Shown here: one piece after another, positions 1 through 6,833 of the stretch
Layout of the letters: the number at the start of each line of letters is the position of its first letter
Numbering within the stretch: the stretch's first letter is position 1
From: an uncultured Eubacterium sp.
Lineage (GTDB): Bacteria; Bacillota_A; Clostridia; Lachnospirales; Lachnospiraceae
Assembly (NCBI GenBank): GCA_947653505.1
Contig: CANTHI010000049.1
Span: forward strand, 1-11,935
DNA: 11,935 bases
Direction: 5' to 3'
Notes under the pieces: generated by a model
Databases searched by the model: none
Told to the model about the DNA's origin: nothing
What the model saw: the letters and a program-made list of their open reading frames with translations, nothing else
Made by a program: the position numbers and the translations under genes

Positions 1-7
1 CAAACTC

Positions 8-886
8 CTACTTATAAATCAAGAAATTGGCGCTTCTTTTTCTCAAATTCATCCCCGTAATAACAGCCGAATCAAATCCACCGCTTAGAAAAGCTCCTAC
101 CGGTACATCACTGCACATTCTGCGTTCCACAGACTCGAATAGCGCTTTTCTCAGTAAGATCTTACATTGATCATAATCATCATATGGCTGTCCGGCGATA
201 TCCGTTTTCAGATCCCAATATGTTATGACATCTTCCTTTCCCTGTGCATCCAGGATCATAGCCGTCCCTGGCATTAGCTTGCGGACATTACGGATGACAG
301 ACGCCGGCGCCGGAATATAAGTCAGCTGGAAGTAAGTTGTCAGTGCCTGACGGTCAATCTCTTTTGGTACGCATCCTGTACATAAAATACTTTTCAGCTC
401 TGATGCAAATAGAAACAGACGGTCAGAATGATAATAATACAATGGCTTTTCTCCAATACGGTCACGTGCTAAAATCCACTTTTTCGCACAAAGATCATAA
501 AACGCAAATGCAAACATCCCCTCCATCTGTTCCAAAAAATCCGTTCCATAATCCTCGAGGCCATGAAGCACAACTTCTGTATCCGATCTGGTAGTAAACA
601 TATGTCCCCGCTGCTGTAATAACTTCCTAAGTGATTTGTAATTATATAATTCTCCGTTAAATACAATCATCTTATCTTTTGATTCATTCCAGACTGGCTG
701 TGTTCCTCCGGGCAGATCAATGACCGACAGACGACGCATTCCCAGAGCACAAATATCATCTGAAAATATCCCTTCAGAGTCAGGCCCTCTATGAATCATG
801 CACGCATTCATTTTATGAACCATGTGCTCCAGATCACTTTTTCCGTAAATTTTATGAAATTGAATCAGACCATTGATACCACACAC
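8..886 (-). pseudogene. Truncated AsnB-like glutamine amidotransferase
   Basis: Full-length AsnB-type enzymes use glutamine-derived ammonia and ATP to amidate a carboxylate. The first codon is GTG, followed by CGI, so Cys2 would be the N-terminal nucleophile after Met removal. A strong AAGGAG site (895-900) lies 8 nt upstream, and the start shares one base with the epimerase TAG stop. The class II glutaminase domain looks complete: RRLSVID around residue 51, FNGELYN 77-83, SDTEV 101-105, RDRIGEKPLYY from 141. The synthetase domain begins and carries the PP-loop SGGFDS (268-273), but resemblance to the family ends near residue 280 and a TAG follows residue 292, whereas the family is about 600 or more residues. 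Neither other frame of the last 60 bases restores the family sequence, so a recombination junction fits better than a simple frameshift. Placed after the UDP-GalNAcA genes, it may once have amidated the uronic acid (inference). It could still make a free glutaminase domain. Confidence 0.8.
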
Positions 887-1860
887 TACAGATTCTCCTT
901 ATACCACGCAATCGTACACGCAATTCCCCGTTCAAAACTGTACTGCGGATCATATCCCAGTATTTCTTTTGCTTTGCGAATATCCGCGTCCGAATGCTTC
1001 ACATCTCCCGGCCTGTCTGGTACAAACCGGGGCTCTACATTCCTGCCAAGCGCATGACAAAGCTCCTGGTAAATATCGATTAAAAATTTTCGTTCGCCAC
1101 AGGCAATATTATACACTTCACCAGCCGCCTCCGAAGACGCCATACATGCTTTCAGATTCGCCTCTATCACATTCTCTATATAAGTAAAATCCCTGCTCTG
1201 CTTCCCATCCCCATGAATCACCGGCTGTTCCCCGCGCAAAAGCTTGCGGATAAACTTTGGTATAACAGCCGCATACGGACCATCCGGATCCTGCCTCCTG
1301 CCAAACACATTAAAATAACGCAAACCATACGTATCCAGTCCATAATGCATGTAATACTGCCCCGCCCAGTCTTCGTCACAACGTTTGGTCAGCGCATAAG
1401 GAGACAGCAGTTTTCCTTCCCTGCCCTCTGTCTTTGGAAGCTCCGGCGCATCACCGTATACAGAAGAGCTGGACGCATATACAAATTTTTTCACGTGATT
1501 CTGCCTTGCCGCTTCCAGCATATGCAAGGTCCCCAAAATATTGTTGGCACAATAAAACTGCGGCATCTCTATGGAACGGGGCACGCTTCCCCACGCTGCC
1601 TGATGCAGCACATAATCCACATCTTTGCATGCATGCAGACATGTATCAAAATCTTTGATATCGCCTTTTATAAATTCAAATTCCGGCTGATCCCGGAACA
1701 TTTCTATATTTTCTGCTTTCCCTGTGGAAAGATCGTCCAGACACCGTACCCGGTATCCCAGATGCAATATTGCTTCGCATAAATTAGAACCGATAAAGCC
1801 TGCTCCTCCTGTAACAAGAAAGAGCGATTTTTCTGAAAATGTTAAATGTCTGTAGCCCAT
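886..1860 (-). CDS. UDP-HexNAc 4-epimerase, TviC/WbpP family
   Basis: This is an extended short-chain dehydrogenase/reductase predicted to interconvert the gluco and galacto forms of UDP-GlcNAc or UDP-GlcNAcA; with the adjacent dehydrogenase it would supply UDP-GalNAcA. Using the ATG at 1860 (324 aa), the NAD loop GGAGFIG is at residues 18-24, the SSSSVYG strand at about 130-136, and the catalytic YxxxK is Y155/K159. LRYFNVFGRRQDP followed by YAAVIPK, and GSVPRS, are typical of the TviC/WbpP group as I recall it. A longer reading starts at a TTG (1932), overlapping the dehydrogenase by 13 nt. I prefer the ATG because AAGGG lies 6 nt upstream, a stronger AGGAG lies further out, and the N-terminal length then matches the family. 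The residue after HQAA is Trp (W90), where I recall Leu in WbpP and TviC. The exact substrate is inferred from context. Confidence 0.88.
   Translation of the reverse strand: MGYRHLTFSEKSLFLVTGGAGFIGSNLCEAILHLGYRVRCLDDLSTGKAENIEMFRDQPEFEFIKGDIKDFDTCLHACKDVDYVLHQAAWGSVPRSIEMPQFYCANNILGTLHMLEAARQNHVKKFVYASSSSVYGDAPELPKTEGREGKLLSPYALTKRCDEDWAGQYYMHYGLDTYGLRYFNVFGRRQDPDGPYAAVIPKFIRKLLRGEQPVIHGDGKQSRDFTYIENVIEANLKACMASSEAAGEVYNIACGERKFLIDIYQELCHALGRNVEPRFVPDRPGDVKHSDADIRKAKEILGYDPQYSFERGIACTIAWYKENL
895..900 (-). promoter_or_regulatory. Ribosome binding site for the AsnB-like GTG start
   Basis: AAGGAG on the minus strand lies 8 nt before the GTG at 884-886. It decides the start, because GTG-TGT places Cys2 exactly where the class II amidotransferase nucleophile must be. 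The site sits inside the last codons of the epimerase gene. Confidence 0.75.
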
Positions 1861-1919
1861 CGCCAGCCCTTTTCTCCTCTCATTTCCGGCAACCCCGTTT
1901 GAAACTACGTCAGAAAAAC

Positions 1920-3230
1920 TTACAATCTCCAATAAAGATATCCTGCTTTTTCATACGTCGTCCGGTCCAGAATCCCTTTGATATCCATCAATAATTTCCT
2001 GCCGCTGCCAAACAGGCTGCTGACCTCTTTGAAAGAAAGTTTCCGGTAAGGCTCGTGTGCAACCGCCAGGATCACAGCGTCCATTCCTTCCATCGCCGCT
2101 ATATCTGTAAACACAATCCCGTATAGCTTTTCTGCTTCCTCCTGATCTGCAAAAGGATCCGCAATGAATGGTTTTATTCCATAATCCTGCAGTTCTTTTA
2201 CAATATCGATCACTTTCGTATTCCTTGTATCCGGACAATCCTCTTTAAATGTAAATCCAAGAATCGCGATTTTAGCATTCCGTACCGGCTTGTCTGCCTT
2301 TATCAGATTCTTTACCACATTTTCTGCCACATACCTGCCCATGTCATCATTAATCCGCCGTCCGGACAATATGATCTGGCTGTGGTACCCAAATTCTTCT
2401 GCCCTGTACGTCAGGTAATATGGATCTACGCCTATACAATGTCCCCCTACCAGCCCTGGTGCAAACTTTAAAAAATTCCATTTTGTTGCGGCAGCTTCCA
2501 GCACGGATTTTGTATCAATCCCCATTCTGTTAAAAATAATCGACAGCTCATTCATAAAAGCGATATTAATGTCCCGCTGGCTGTTTTCAATTACTTTTGC
2601 TGCTTCCGCTACTTTTATGCTCTCTGCCCTGTAAACGCCTGCGGTGACAACCAGTTCATATACGTTTGCTATCTCATCCAGTGTCTCTTCATCCATGCCG
2701 GATACTATTTTTGTGATTGTTTCCAGTCTGTGTACCTGATCTCCAGGATTGATCCGTTCCGGTGAATATCCGACTTTAAAATCAGTCCCGCATCGCAGGC
2801 CGCTCTCCCTTTCCAGAATCGGAACACAGATATCCTCAGTGACTCCTGGATACACGGTAGATTCATACACAACGATGGAACCCTTTTTTAAATTTTTTCC
2901 CAGAATCACACTCGCGCTTTTTACCGACGTAAGATCCGGTGTATGATCCGCGTTTACCGGTGTCGGTACTGCCACAATATGAAATCCTGCTTCCCGCAGC
3001 CGCTCCGCTTCATCTGTAAAGTCAACCGTTGTCTGCGCGATGACTTCATTGCCTACCTCATTCGTAGGATCTATTCCGCTGCGATACTGCCGGATCTTAT
3101 GGCTGTTGCAGTCATATCCAATTACATCCGCCTGTTTTGCAAACGCAACTGCAATCGGCATGCCTACATATCCAAGGCCAATCAGACTGATCTTTTCTTT
3201 TTTTCCGACTATCTTTTCATATATATTCAT
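1920..3230 (-). CDS. UDP-HexNAc 6-dehydrogenase, TviB/WbpO family
   Basis: This NAD-dependent enzyme oxidises C6 of UDP-GlcNAc or UDP-GalNAc to the carboxylate in two steps, giving the HexNAc uronic acid. In 436 residues I see the Rossmann motif GLGYVG (18-23), STVYPG (124-129), SPERINPGD (156-164), AKVIENSQRDINIAF (211-225) with the conserved Lys and Asn, and the catalytic-cysteine motif GGHCIGVDPYY (C265). The C-terminal UDP-binding domain holds GFTFKEDCPDTRNTK. The IENSQRDINIA and KWNFLKFAPGLVGGHC forms are typical of TviB/WbpO rather than UDP-glucose dehydrogenase. Length is normal. The ATG overlaps the upstream glycosyltransferase TGA as ATGA and has GAGG 6 nt upstream. With the following epimerase it forms the classic UDP-GalNAcA pair. 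WecC (ManNAc dehydrogenase) is a less likely alternative. Confidence 0.92.
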   Translation of the reverse strand: MNIYEKIVGKKEKISLIGLGYVGMPIAVAFAKQADVIGYDCNSHKIRQYRSGIDPTNEVGNEVIAQTTVDFTDEAERLREAGFHIVAVPTPVNADHTPDLTSVKSASVILGKNLKKGSIVVYESTVYPGVTEDICVPILERESGLRCGTDFKVGYSPERINPGDQVHRLETITKIVSGMDEETLDEIANVYELVVTAGVYRAESIKVAEAAKVIENSQRDINIAFMNELSIIFNRMGIDTKSVLEAAATKWNFLKFAPGLVGGHCIGVDPYYLTYRAEEFGYHSQIILSGRRINDDMGRYVAENVVKNLIKADKPVRNAKIAILGFTFKEDCPDTRNTKVIDIVKELQDYGIKPFIADPFADQEEAEKLYGIVFTDIAAMEGMDAVILAVAHEPYRKLSFKEVSSLFGSGRKLLMDIKGILDRTTYEKAGYLYWRL

Positions 3231-4330
3231 TGCTTTCCTCTGCCCTTTTTTCTGTAAATTTCCTGTCTGTAAGCTTCGATCACAATCTCCCTGTCGAACT
3301 CTTTTTCCGCTTTCTGCCTTCCGTTAATCCCCATAAGCCTTCTTTCCCCATAAGGCATTTTCAGAAACTTCTCAACAGCTCTCACCAGAGCGCTGCTGTC
3401 ATTTGCCAGAAATCCAATCCCGGATATCCCATCCTCATATGTCTCCCTGCAGCCTGGAACAGTCGTCGCCAGAACAGGCCTGCCGCACGCGGCCGCCTCC
3501 AGCAAAACATTCGAAAGCCCCTCATGATAAGATGGCAGAATAACCGCATGATGGGTTTTCATAAATGCGTGAATATCATCCTGCACTCCCAGGTACCTGA
3601 GTCTCCCTTTCTTTTCCAGAACCGCGACTTTCTTTTTGTAATGCTCTTCCTCATATTCCCCGATCAGGTCAAAGCACACATTGGCATATTTTCCTCCTAT
3701 TTGTTCCGCACAATCCAAAAATTCTTCGATTCCTTTATCCTTCATAATACGTCCTACAAACAGAAAACGCGTAAATCCATCTTCTTCTGGATAGTCCTCA
3801 TAGCAATGTTCCATCAGATCCACACCTGAGCCAGGTATTAACCTCCCTCTGCTGACAATCCCCTTTTCTTCAAAATATCTTTTATTTTCTTCATTTTGAA
3901 AAAAGATTTGCGAAGCCTTCCGCAACGCTGCCTGATACAAAAACAGCAGTATTTTTGACAGTACGCCTTTCTTTTCCATTGCGGTACCCATACCCGTCAC
4001 ATTTGCAAGATATGTGATATGATACATCTGGCATGCAATCCCGCCATATATATTCGGTTTGATCGTATAGGTCAGGACTGTATCCGGTTTGATCCTGCGC
4101 ATCATCCCGGCATACCTGCACAAAAGCGCCAGATCTTTCCGTGGATTTGTCCCTCTCCGGTCAAGCGGTGTGCACAAAAAAACGCATCCCATTTTTATCA
4201 AAAGCGGGATATACGGTCCATCCGGCAGCGAAATAAAGATCTGATTATCTTCTTTTAACAGCCTTTGCAACAGCTCCCTGCGGAATTTATACAGTCCCAT
4301 ATCTGAATTAGCCAGTATCAGAATCTTCAT
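3227..4330 (-). CDS. GT4 glycosyltransferase, PglA-like
   Basis: A 367-residue GT-B fold glycosyltransferase predicted to be cytosolic and membrane-associated, adding a sugar to the undecaprenyl-linked primer. The N-terminus MKILILANSDMGLYKFR resembles PglA-type enzymes. Other visible motifs are KPNIYGG (91-97), NVTGMG (110-115), a donor-side GRIMKDKGIEEF (193-204), and an EX7E motif in SYHEGLSNVLLEA with E270 and E278. The start forms an ATGA overlap with the phosphoglycosyl transferase stop, and an AGGGTGAT-like ribosome site lies upstream. Immediate coupling to the PglC-like gene suggests it adds the second sugar of the repeat, perhaps GalNAc or GalNAcA onto diacetylbacillosamine; donor and linkage are inference. 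The family assignment is secure. Confidence 0.9.
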   Translation of the reverse strand: MKILILANSDMGLYKFRRELLQRLLKEDNQIFISLPDGPYIPLLIKMGCVFLCTPLDRRGTNPRKDLALLCRYAGMMRRIKPDTVLTYTIKPNIYGGIACQMYHITYLANVTGMGTAMEKKGVLSKILLFLYQAALRKASQIFFQNEENKRYFEEKGIVSRGRLIPGSGVDLMEHCYEDYPEEDGFTRFLFVGRIMKDKGIEEFLDCAEQIGGKYANVCFDLIGEYEEEHYKKKVAVLEKKGRLRYLGVQDDIHAFMKTHHAVILPSYHEGLSNVLLEAAACGRPVLATTVPGCRETYEDGISGIGFLANDSSALVRAVEKFLKMPYGERRLMGINGRQKAEKEFDREIVIEAYRQEIYRKKGRGKQ

Positions 4331-4971
4331 TTTAAATCATCACCCTGAAATTCCTCCATCGTATCCGATGTCTTTGAACTGATCCCCTGCCGGCAAAGCA
4401 CACACAGCACAGTCCGAAATATGATGTTCCAGTCTCCCAGAAACGTAATGTGTTCTGCATATGCCACATCAAACGCAAATTTTTCCTCCCAGGAAAGCAC
4501 ATTTCTTCCATTCACCTGCGCAAGCCCTGTCAGACCGGGCCTTACCTCGTGCCTGCGTCTCTGATGCTTTTGATACCGGTCCAGATACTGTACCAGAAGC
4601 GGCCGTGGCCCGACAACAGCCATATCGCCTTTTAATATATTAAACAGTTCCGGAAGCTCATCCAGTGAACTTGCGCGTAATTTTCTGCCAAATGCGGTAA
4701 GGCGGTCTTTATCTGGCAGTAAATTTCCCAAGCTGTCCCGTGTATCTGTCATCGTACGGAATTTATACAGCCTGAATATTTTTTCCTTTCCCGTTTCAAA
4801 ATCAATCCTTCCTGGCCGTTCCTGGCAGAAAAAGACAGGACTGCCCAGCTTTATCTTTATCATGACCGCAACTGCCAGCAGAACAGGGCTGCATACCGTC
4901 ATTCCAATTAGGGCAAGCATAAAATCCTGCGGCCTTTTTATGTACTTTTCATAAAATCCTTTTTCATGCAT
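4327..4971 (-). CDS. Monotopic phosphoglycosyl transferase, PglC/EpsL-like
   Basis: This enzyme starts the repeat unit by moving a sugar-1-phosphate from a UDP-sugar to undecaprenyl phosphate at the inner membrane face. From the ATG at 4971 (214 aa) there is one hydrophobic re-entrant helix at about residues 16-42 with the Ser-Pro break (S28-P29) known from PglC. It is followed by YKFRTM (69-74), the catalytic Asp-Glu in SLDELPEL (D104-E105), GPRPLL and RPGLTGLAQVNGR. The tail RQGIS...TMEEFQGD is typical of small PglC/EpsL proteins. A longer start (5022) would add 17 hydrophilic residues inside the acetyltransferase frame and is unlikely. The chosen start overlaps the acetyltransferase stop by 8 nt. 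It lacks the N-terminal domain of the large WbaP/EpsE type. Linkage to the acetyltransferase and aminotransferase genes suggests UDP-diacetylbacillosamine as donor. Confidence 0.93.
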   Translation of the reverse strand: MHEKGFYEKYIKRPQDFMLALIGMTVCSPVLLAVAVMIKIKLGSPVFFCQERPGRIDFETGKEKIFRLYKFRTMTDTRDSLGNLLPDKDRLTAFGRKLRASSLDELPELFNILKGDMAVVGPRPLLVQYLDRYQKHQRRRHEVRPGLTGLAQVNGRNVLSWEEKFAFDVAYAEHITFLGDWNIIFRTVLCVLCRQGISSKTSDTMEEFQGDDLK

Positions 4972-5623
4972 GTCTGTCCCGTCTGACCGGCTCCGCAGGT
5001 ACGCCGACCGCCGTACATCCATCCGGCAGATCCCGGATCACTACAGCTCCTGCGCCAACGATCGTATCTCTCCCTATCCTTTTTCCCTGAATGATCTGGG
5101 AACCAGCTCCCAGTTCCACACCTTGCCCTGCTATCACAGAACCGGATACTTTTGCACCCGGATATAACGTCACAAAGTCTTTCAGTACCGCATCGTGCCC
5201 AATGGTACAAGCCATACTGACAATTGCATGCCTGCCTATAGAGATATCCACGGTCACAACCGCTCCCGCACAGACAATACTGCCTTCACCAATGCTGACC
5301 GAAGATGAAACGACAGCGTCCGGGTCCACCAATACTGCAAACCGGACATTTTTATACTTTCCGACTCTGTCTGCAACCTTTCGTCTGACTGCCGCACTGC
5401 CAATCGCACACACAGCCCATACTTCCTCCCTGCATGTCTCAAGAAACCCGCAGCCGCCAGGTACCGGATACCCGCTTACCATCCTGCCTTGTTTTTTCAC
5501 ATCATCATCCAGGAATCCCTGAATATCCCATTCAGGCTCCTGTTTCCTGCTGTTCATCCGTTCAATCAGCCAGGCTGTCTCCCTGCCAAAGCCTCCCGCA
5601 CCGATAATAAATATTTTTTTCAT
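4964..5623 (-). CDS. Sugar O/N-acyltransferase, PglD/NeuD/EpsM family
   Basis: Predicted to acetylate the C4 amino group of a UDP-4-amino-6-deoxy-HexNAc using acetyl-CoA. From the ATG at 5623 (219 aa) it opens MKKIFIIGAGGFGRE, the small N-terminal Rossmann-like domain that binds the UDP-sugar (GAGGFGRE 8-15). From about residue 100 it is a left-handed beta-helix of hexapeptide repeats (VSSSVSIGEGSIVCAGAVV and onward). TIGHDAVLKDF contains the expected general-base histidine, H143. The end, VGAGAVVIRDLPDG followed by VGVPAEPV, is typical of the family. An upstream TTG (5683) would add 20 residues unlike the family; I chose the ATG, preceded by AGGA 7 nt away. It follows the aminotransferase after 47 nt and overlaps the phosphoglycosyl transferase by 8 nt. 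Confidence 0.9.
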   Translation of the reverse strand: MKKIFIIGAGGFGRETAWLIERMNSRKQEPEWDIQGFLDDDVKKQGRMVSGYPVPGGCGFLETCREEVWAVCAIGSAAVRRKVADRVGKYKNVRFAVLVDPDAVVSSSVSIGEGSIVCAGAVVTVDISIGRHAIVSMACTIGHDAVLKDFVTLYPGAKVSGSVIAGQGVELGAGSQIIQGKRIGRDTIVGAGAVVIRDLPDGCTAVGVPAEPVRRDRHA

Positions 5624-5670
5624 TTCCTTATCCTGCAAACCTTTCTTCAGTATCATCCGGCAGTGTCCTG

Positions 5671-6807
5671 TCATTGAAAACAATCTGCAATCACTTCGAT
5701 TACAATATCCTGTATCCGGGCGCTCATCTTAATATCACTCGGCAGACACATCCCCCTCGCAAAAATATCCCCGCCCACATCCACACCTTCTCCAAGCGTC
5801 ACATACGCACATCTCTCAAACACCGGCTGCAGATGCATCGGCTTCCAGATGGGCCTTGCTTCGATATTACATTCTTTCAGCTTCTGGCAGATCTTTTCCG
5901 GCGTTACGCTGCATCCTTTCTGAATGAGCATACAGCTCAGCCAGAAGTTCGGCTCCGAGCATTCCAGAAAAGGGTTCATGGACACAGGCAGGTCTGCAAG
6001 CCCTTTTTTGTACCGTCTGTAGATGGCTCTTTTCTGGTCGATATGTTCCTGCAGATGCAGCAGCTGCCCTCTTCCGATCCCTGCCAGAATATTTGACATC
6101 CGGTAGTTGTAGCCGATCTCCTTATGCTGGTACCAGGGTACATTTTCCCTCGCCTGCGTAGCCCAGAACCGGGCCTTGCGCGCCGCCTGCTCTTCATCTG
6201 TCAGCAGCATGCCGCCGCCGGAAGTCGTGATGATCTTATTGCCGTTAAAGCTGATGGCATTGTAAGTTCCAAACGTCCCTGTCTGCCTGCCTTTATACAA
6301 AGCACCCAGAGATTCCGCGGCGTCTTCTATGAGCACGGCCCCGTTTGCGTCGCAGATTTCGCGTATTTCGTCCAGCCTTGCGGGAGTACCATAGAGGTTT
6401 GCCACAATGACTGCTTTGGTACCCGGATACAGGTGAAATGCTTTTTCCAGCACGGCAGGATCCATATTCCAGGTATCCCTCTCTTCATCGATAAAGATCT
6501 GTTCTCCCTTTTCATAGGATACCGGATTAACGGTTGCCGCAAAGGTCATATCTGAGCAAAACACTTTGTCGCCCTGCGTGATTCCTGCCAGTTTTACGGC
6601 CAGATGCAGTGCGGATGTTGCTGTGGAAAGGGCCACTGCGTACTTACATCCGACAAGGTCACAGATCGCCAGCTCCAGATTTTCCAGATTTGCGCCTACC
6701 GTAGAGACCCAGTTCGTATCAAATGCTTCTTTTACATACATCTGTTCCTCTCCATGCATCGTAGGGGAAGAAAGCCATACTTTTTCTTTCAATTGTTTGA
6801 CAGACAT
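5671..6807 (-). CDS. DegT/DnrJ/EryC1 sugar aminotransferase, PglE/EpsN-like
   Basis: A PLP-dependent fold-type I aminotransferase predicted to aminate C4 of a UDP-4-keto-6-deoxy-HexNAc with glutamate as donor. With the ATG at 6807 (378 aa) it begins MSVKQLKEKVWLSSPTMHG, as EpsN/PglE-like proteins do. STATSALHLA (61-70) binds the PLP phosphate, EDAAESLGA (161-169) carries the conserved Asp, and SFNGNKIITTSGGG (186-199) holds the Schiff-base lysine K191. The GxNYRMSN motif also appears, as GYNYRMSN from residue 232. An alternative ATG (6837) forms ATGA with the polymerase stop but has a GGGAG only one base away; AAAGG 8 nt before 6807 favours the shorter form. The next genes fit a diacetylbacillosamine pathway. 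Perosamine-type synthesis is possible but less likely given the acetyltransferase. Confidence 0.92.
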   Translation of the reverse strand: MSVKQLKEKVWLSSPTMHGEEQMYVKEAFDTNWVSTVGANLENLELAICDLVGCKYAVALSTATSALHLAVKLAGITQGDKVFCSDMTFAATVNPVSYEKGEQIFIDEERDTWNMDPAVLEKAFHLYPGTKAVIVANLYGTPARLDEIREICDANGAVLIEDAAESLGALYKGRQTGTFGTYNAISFNGNKIITTSGGGMLLTDEEQAARKARFWATQARENVPWYQHKEIGYNYRMSNILAGIGRGQLLHLQEHIDQKRAIYRRYKKGLADLPVSMNPFLECSEPNFWLSCMLIQKGCSVTPEKICQKLKECNIEARPIWKPMHLQPVFERCAYVTLGEGVDVGGDIFARGMCLPSDIKMSARIQDIVIEVIADCFQ

Positions 6808-6833
6808 GTTTGTTACCTTTCTCTTTTCAAAAA

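Noticed and set aside
8..80. Simple single-base frameshift as the cause of the short AsnB-like protein
   Set aside because: Neither other frame after residue 280 resumes the AsnB synthetase sequence before stopping, so one indel would not repair it; a junction with other DNA is favoured.
1213..1782. Plus-strand open frame of 189 codons inside the epimerase gene
   Set aside because: Antisense to a strongly conserved epimerase, with no family motif and no convincing ribosome site; treated as chance.
1861..1932. Upstream TTG start adding 24 residues to the epimerase
   Set aside because: The added segment has no family counterpart, TTG is a rare start, and the ATG at 1860 has a suitable ribosome site and gives the normal family length.
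1920..3230. UDP-glucose 6-dehydrogenase (hyaluronan or colanic acid type)
   Set aside because: The IENSQRDINIA and KWNFLKFAPGLVGGHC motifs and the neighbouring WbpP/TviC-like epimerase point to a UDP-HexNAc dehydrogenase instead.
3230..3829. Plus-strand open frame of 199 codons opposite the PglA-like gene
   Set aside because: Composition mirrors the opposite strand and nothing resembles a known fold; the minus-strand gene explains the region fully.
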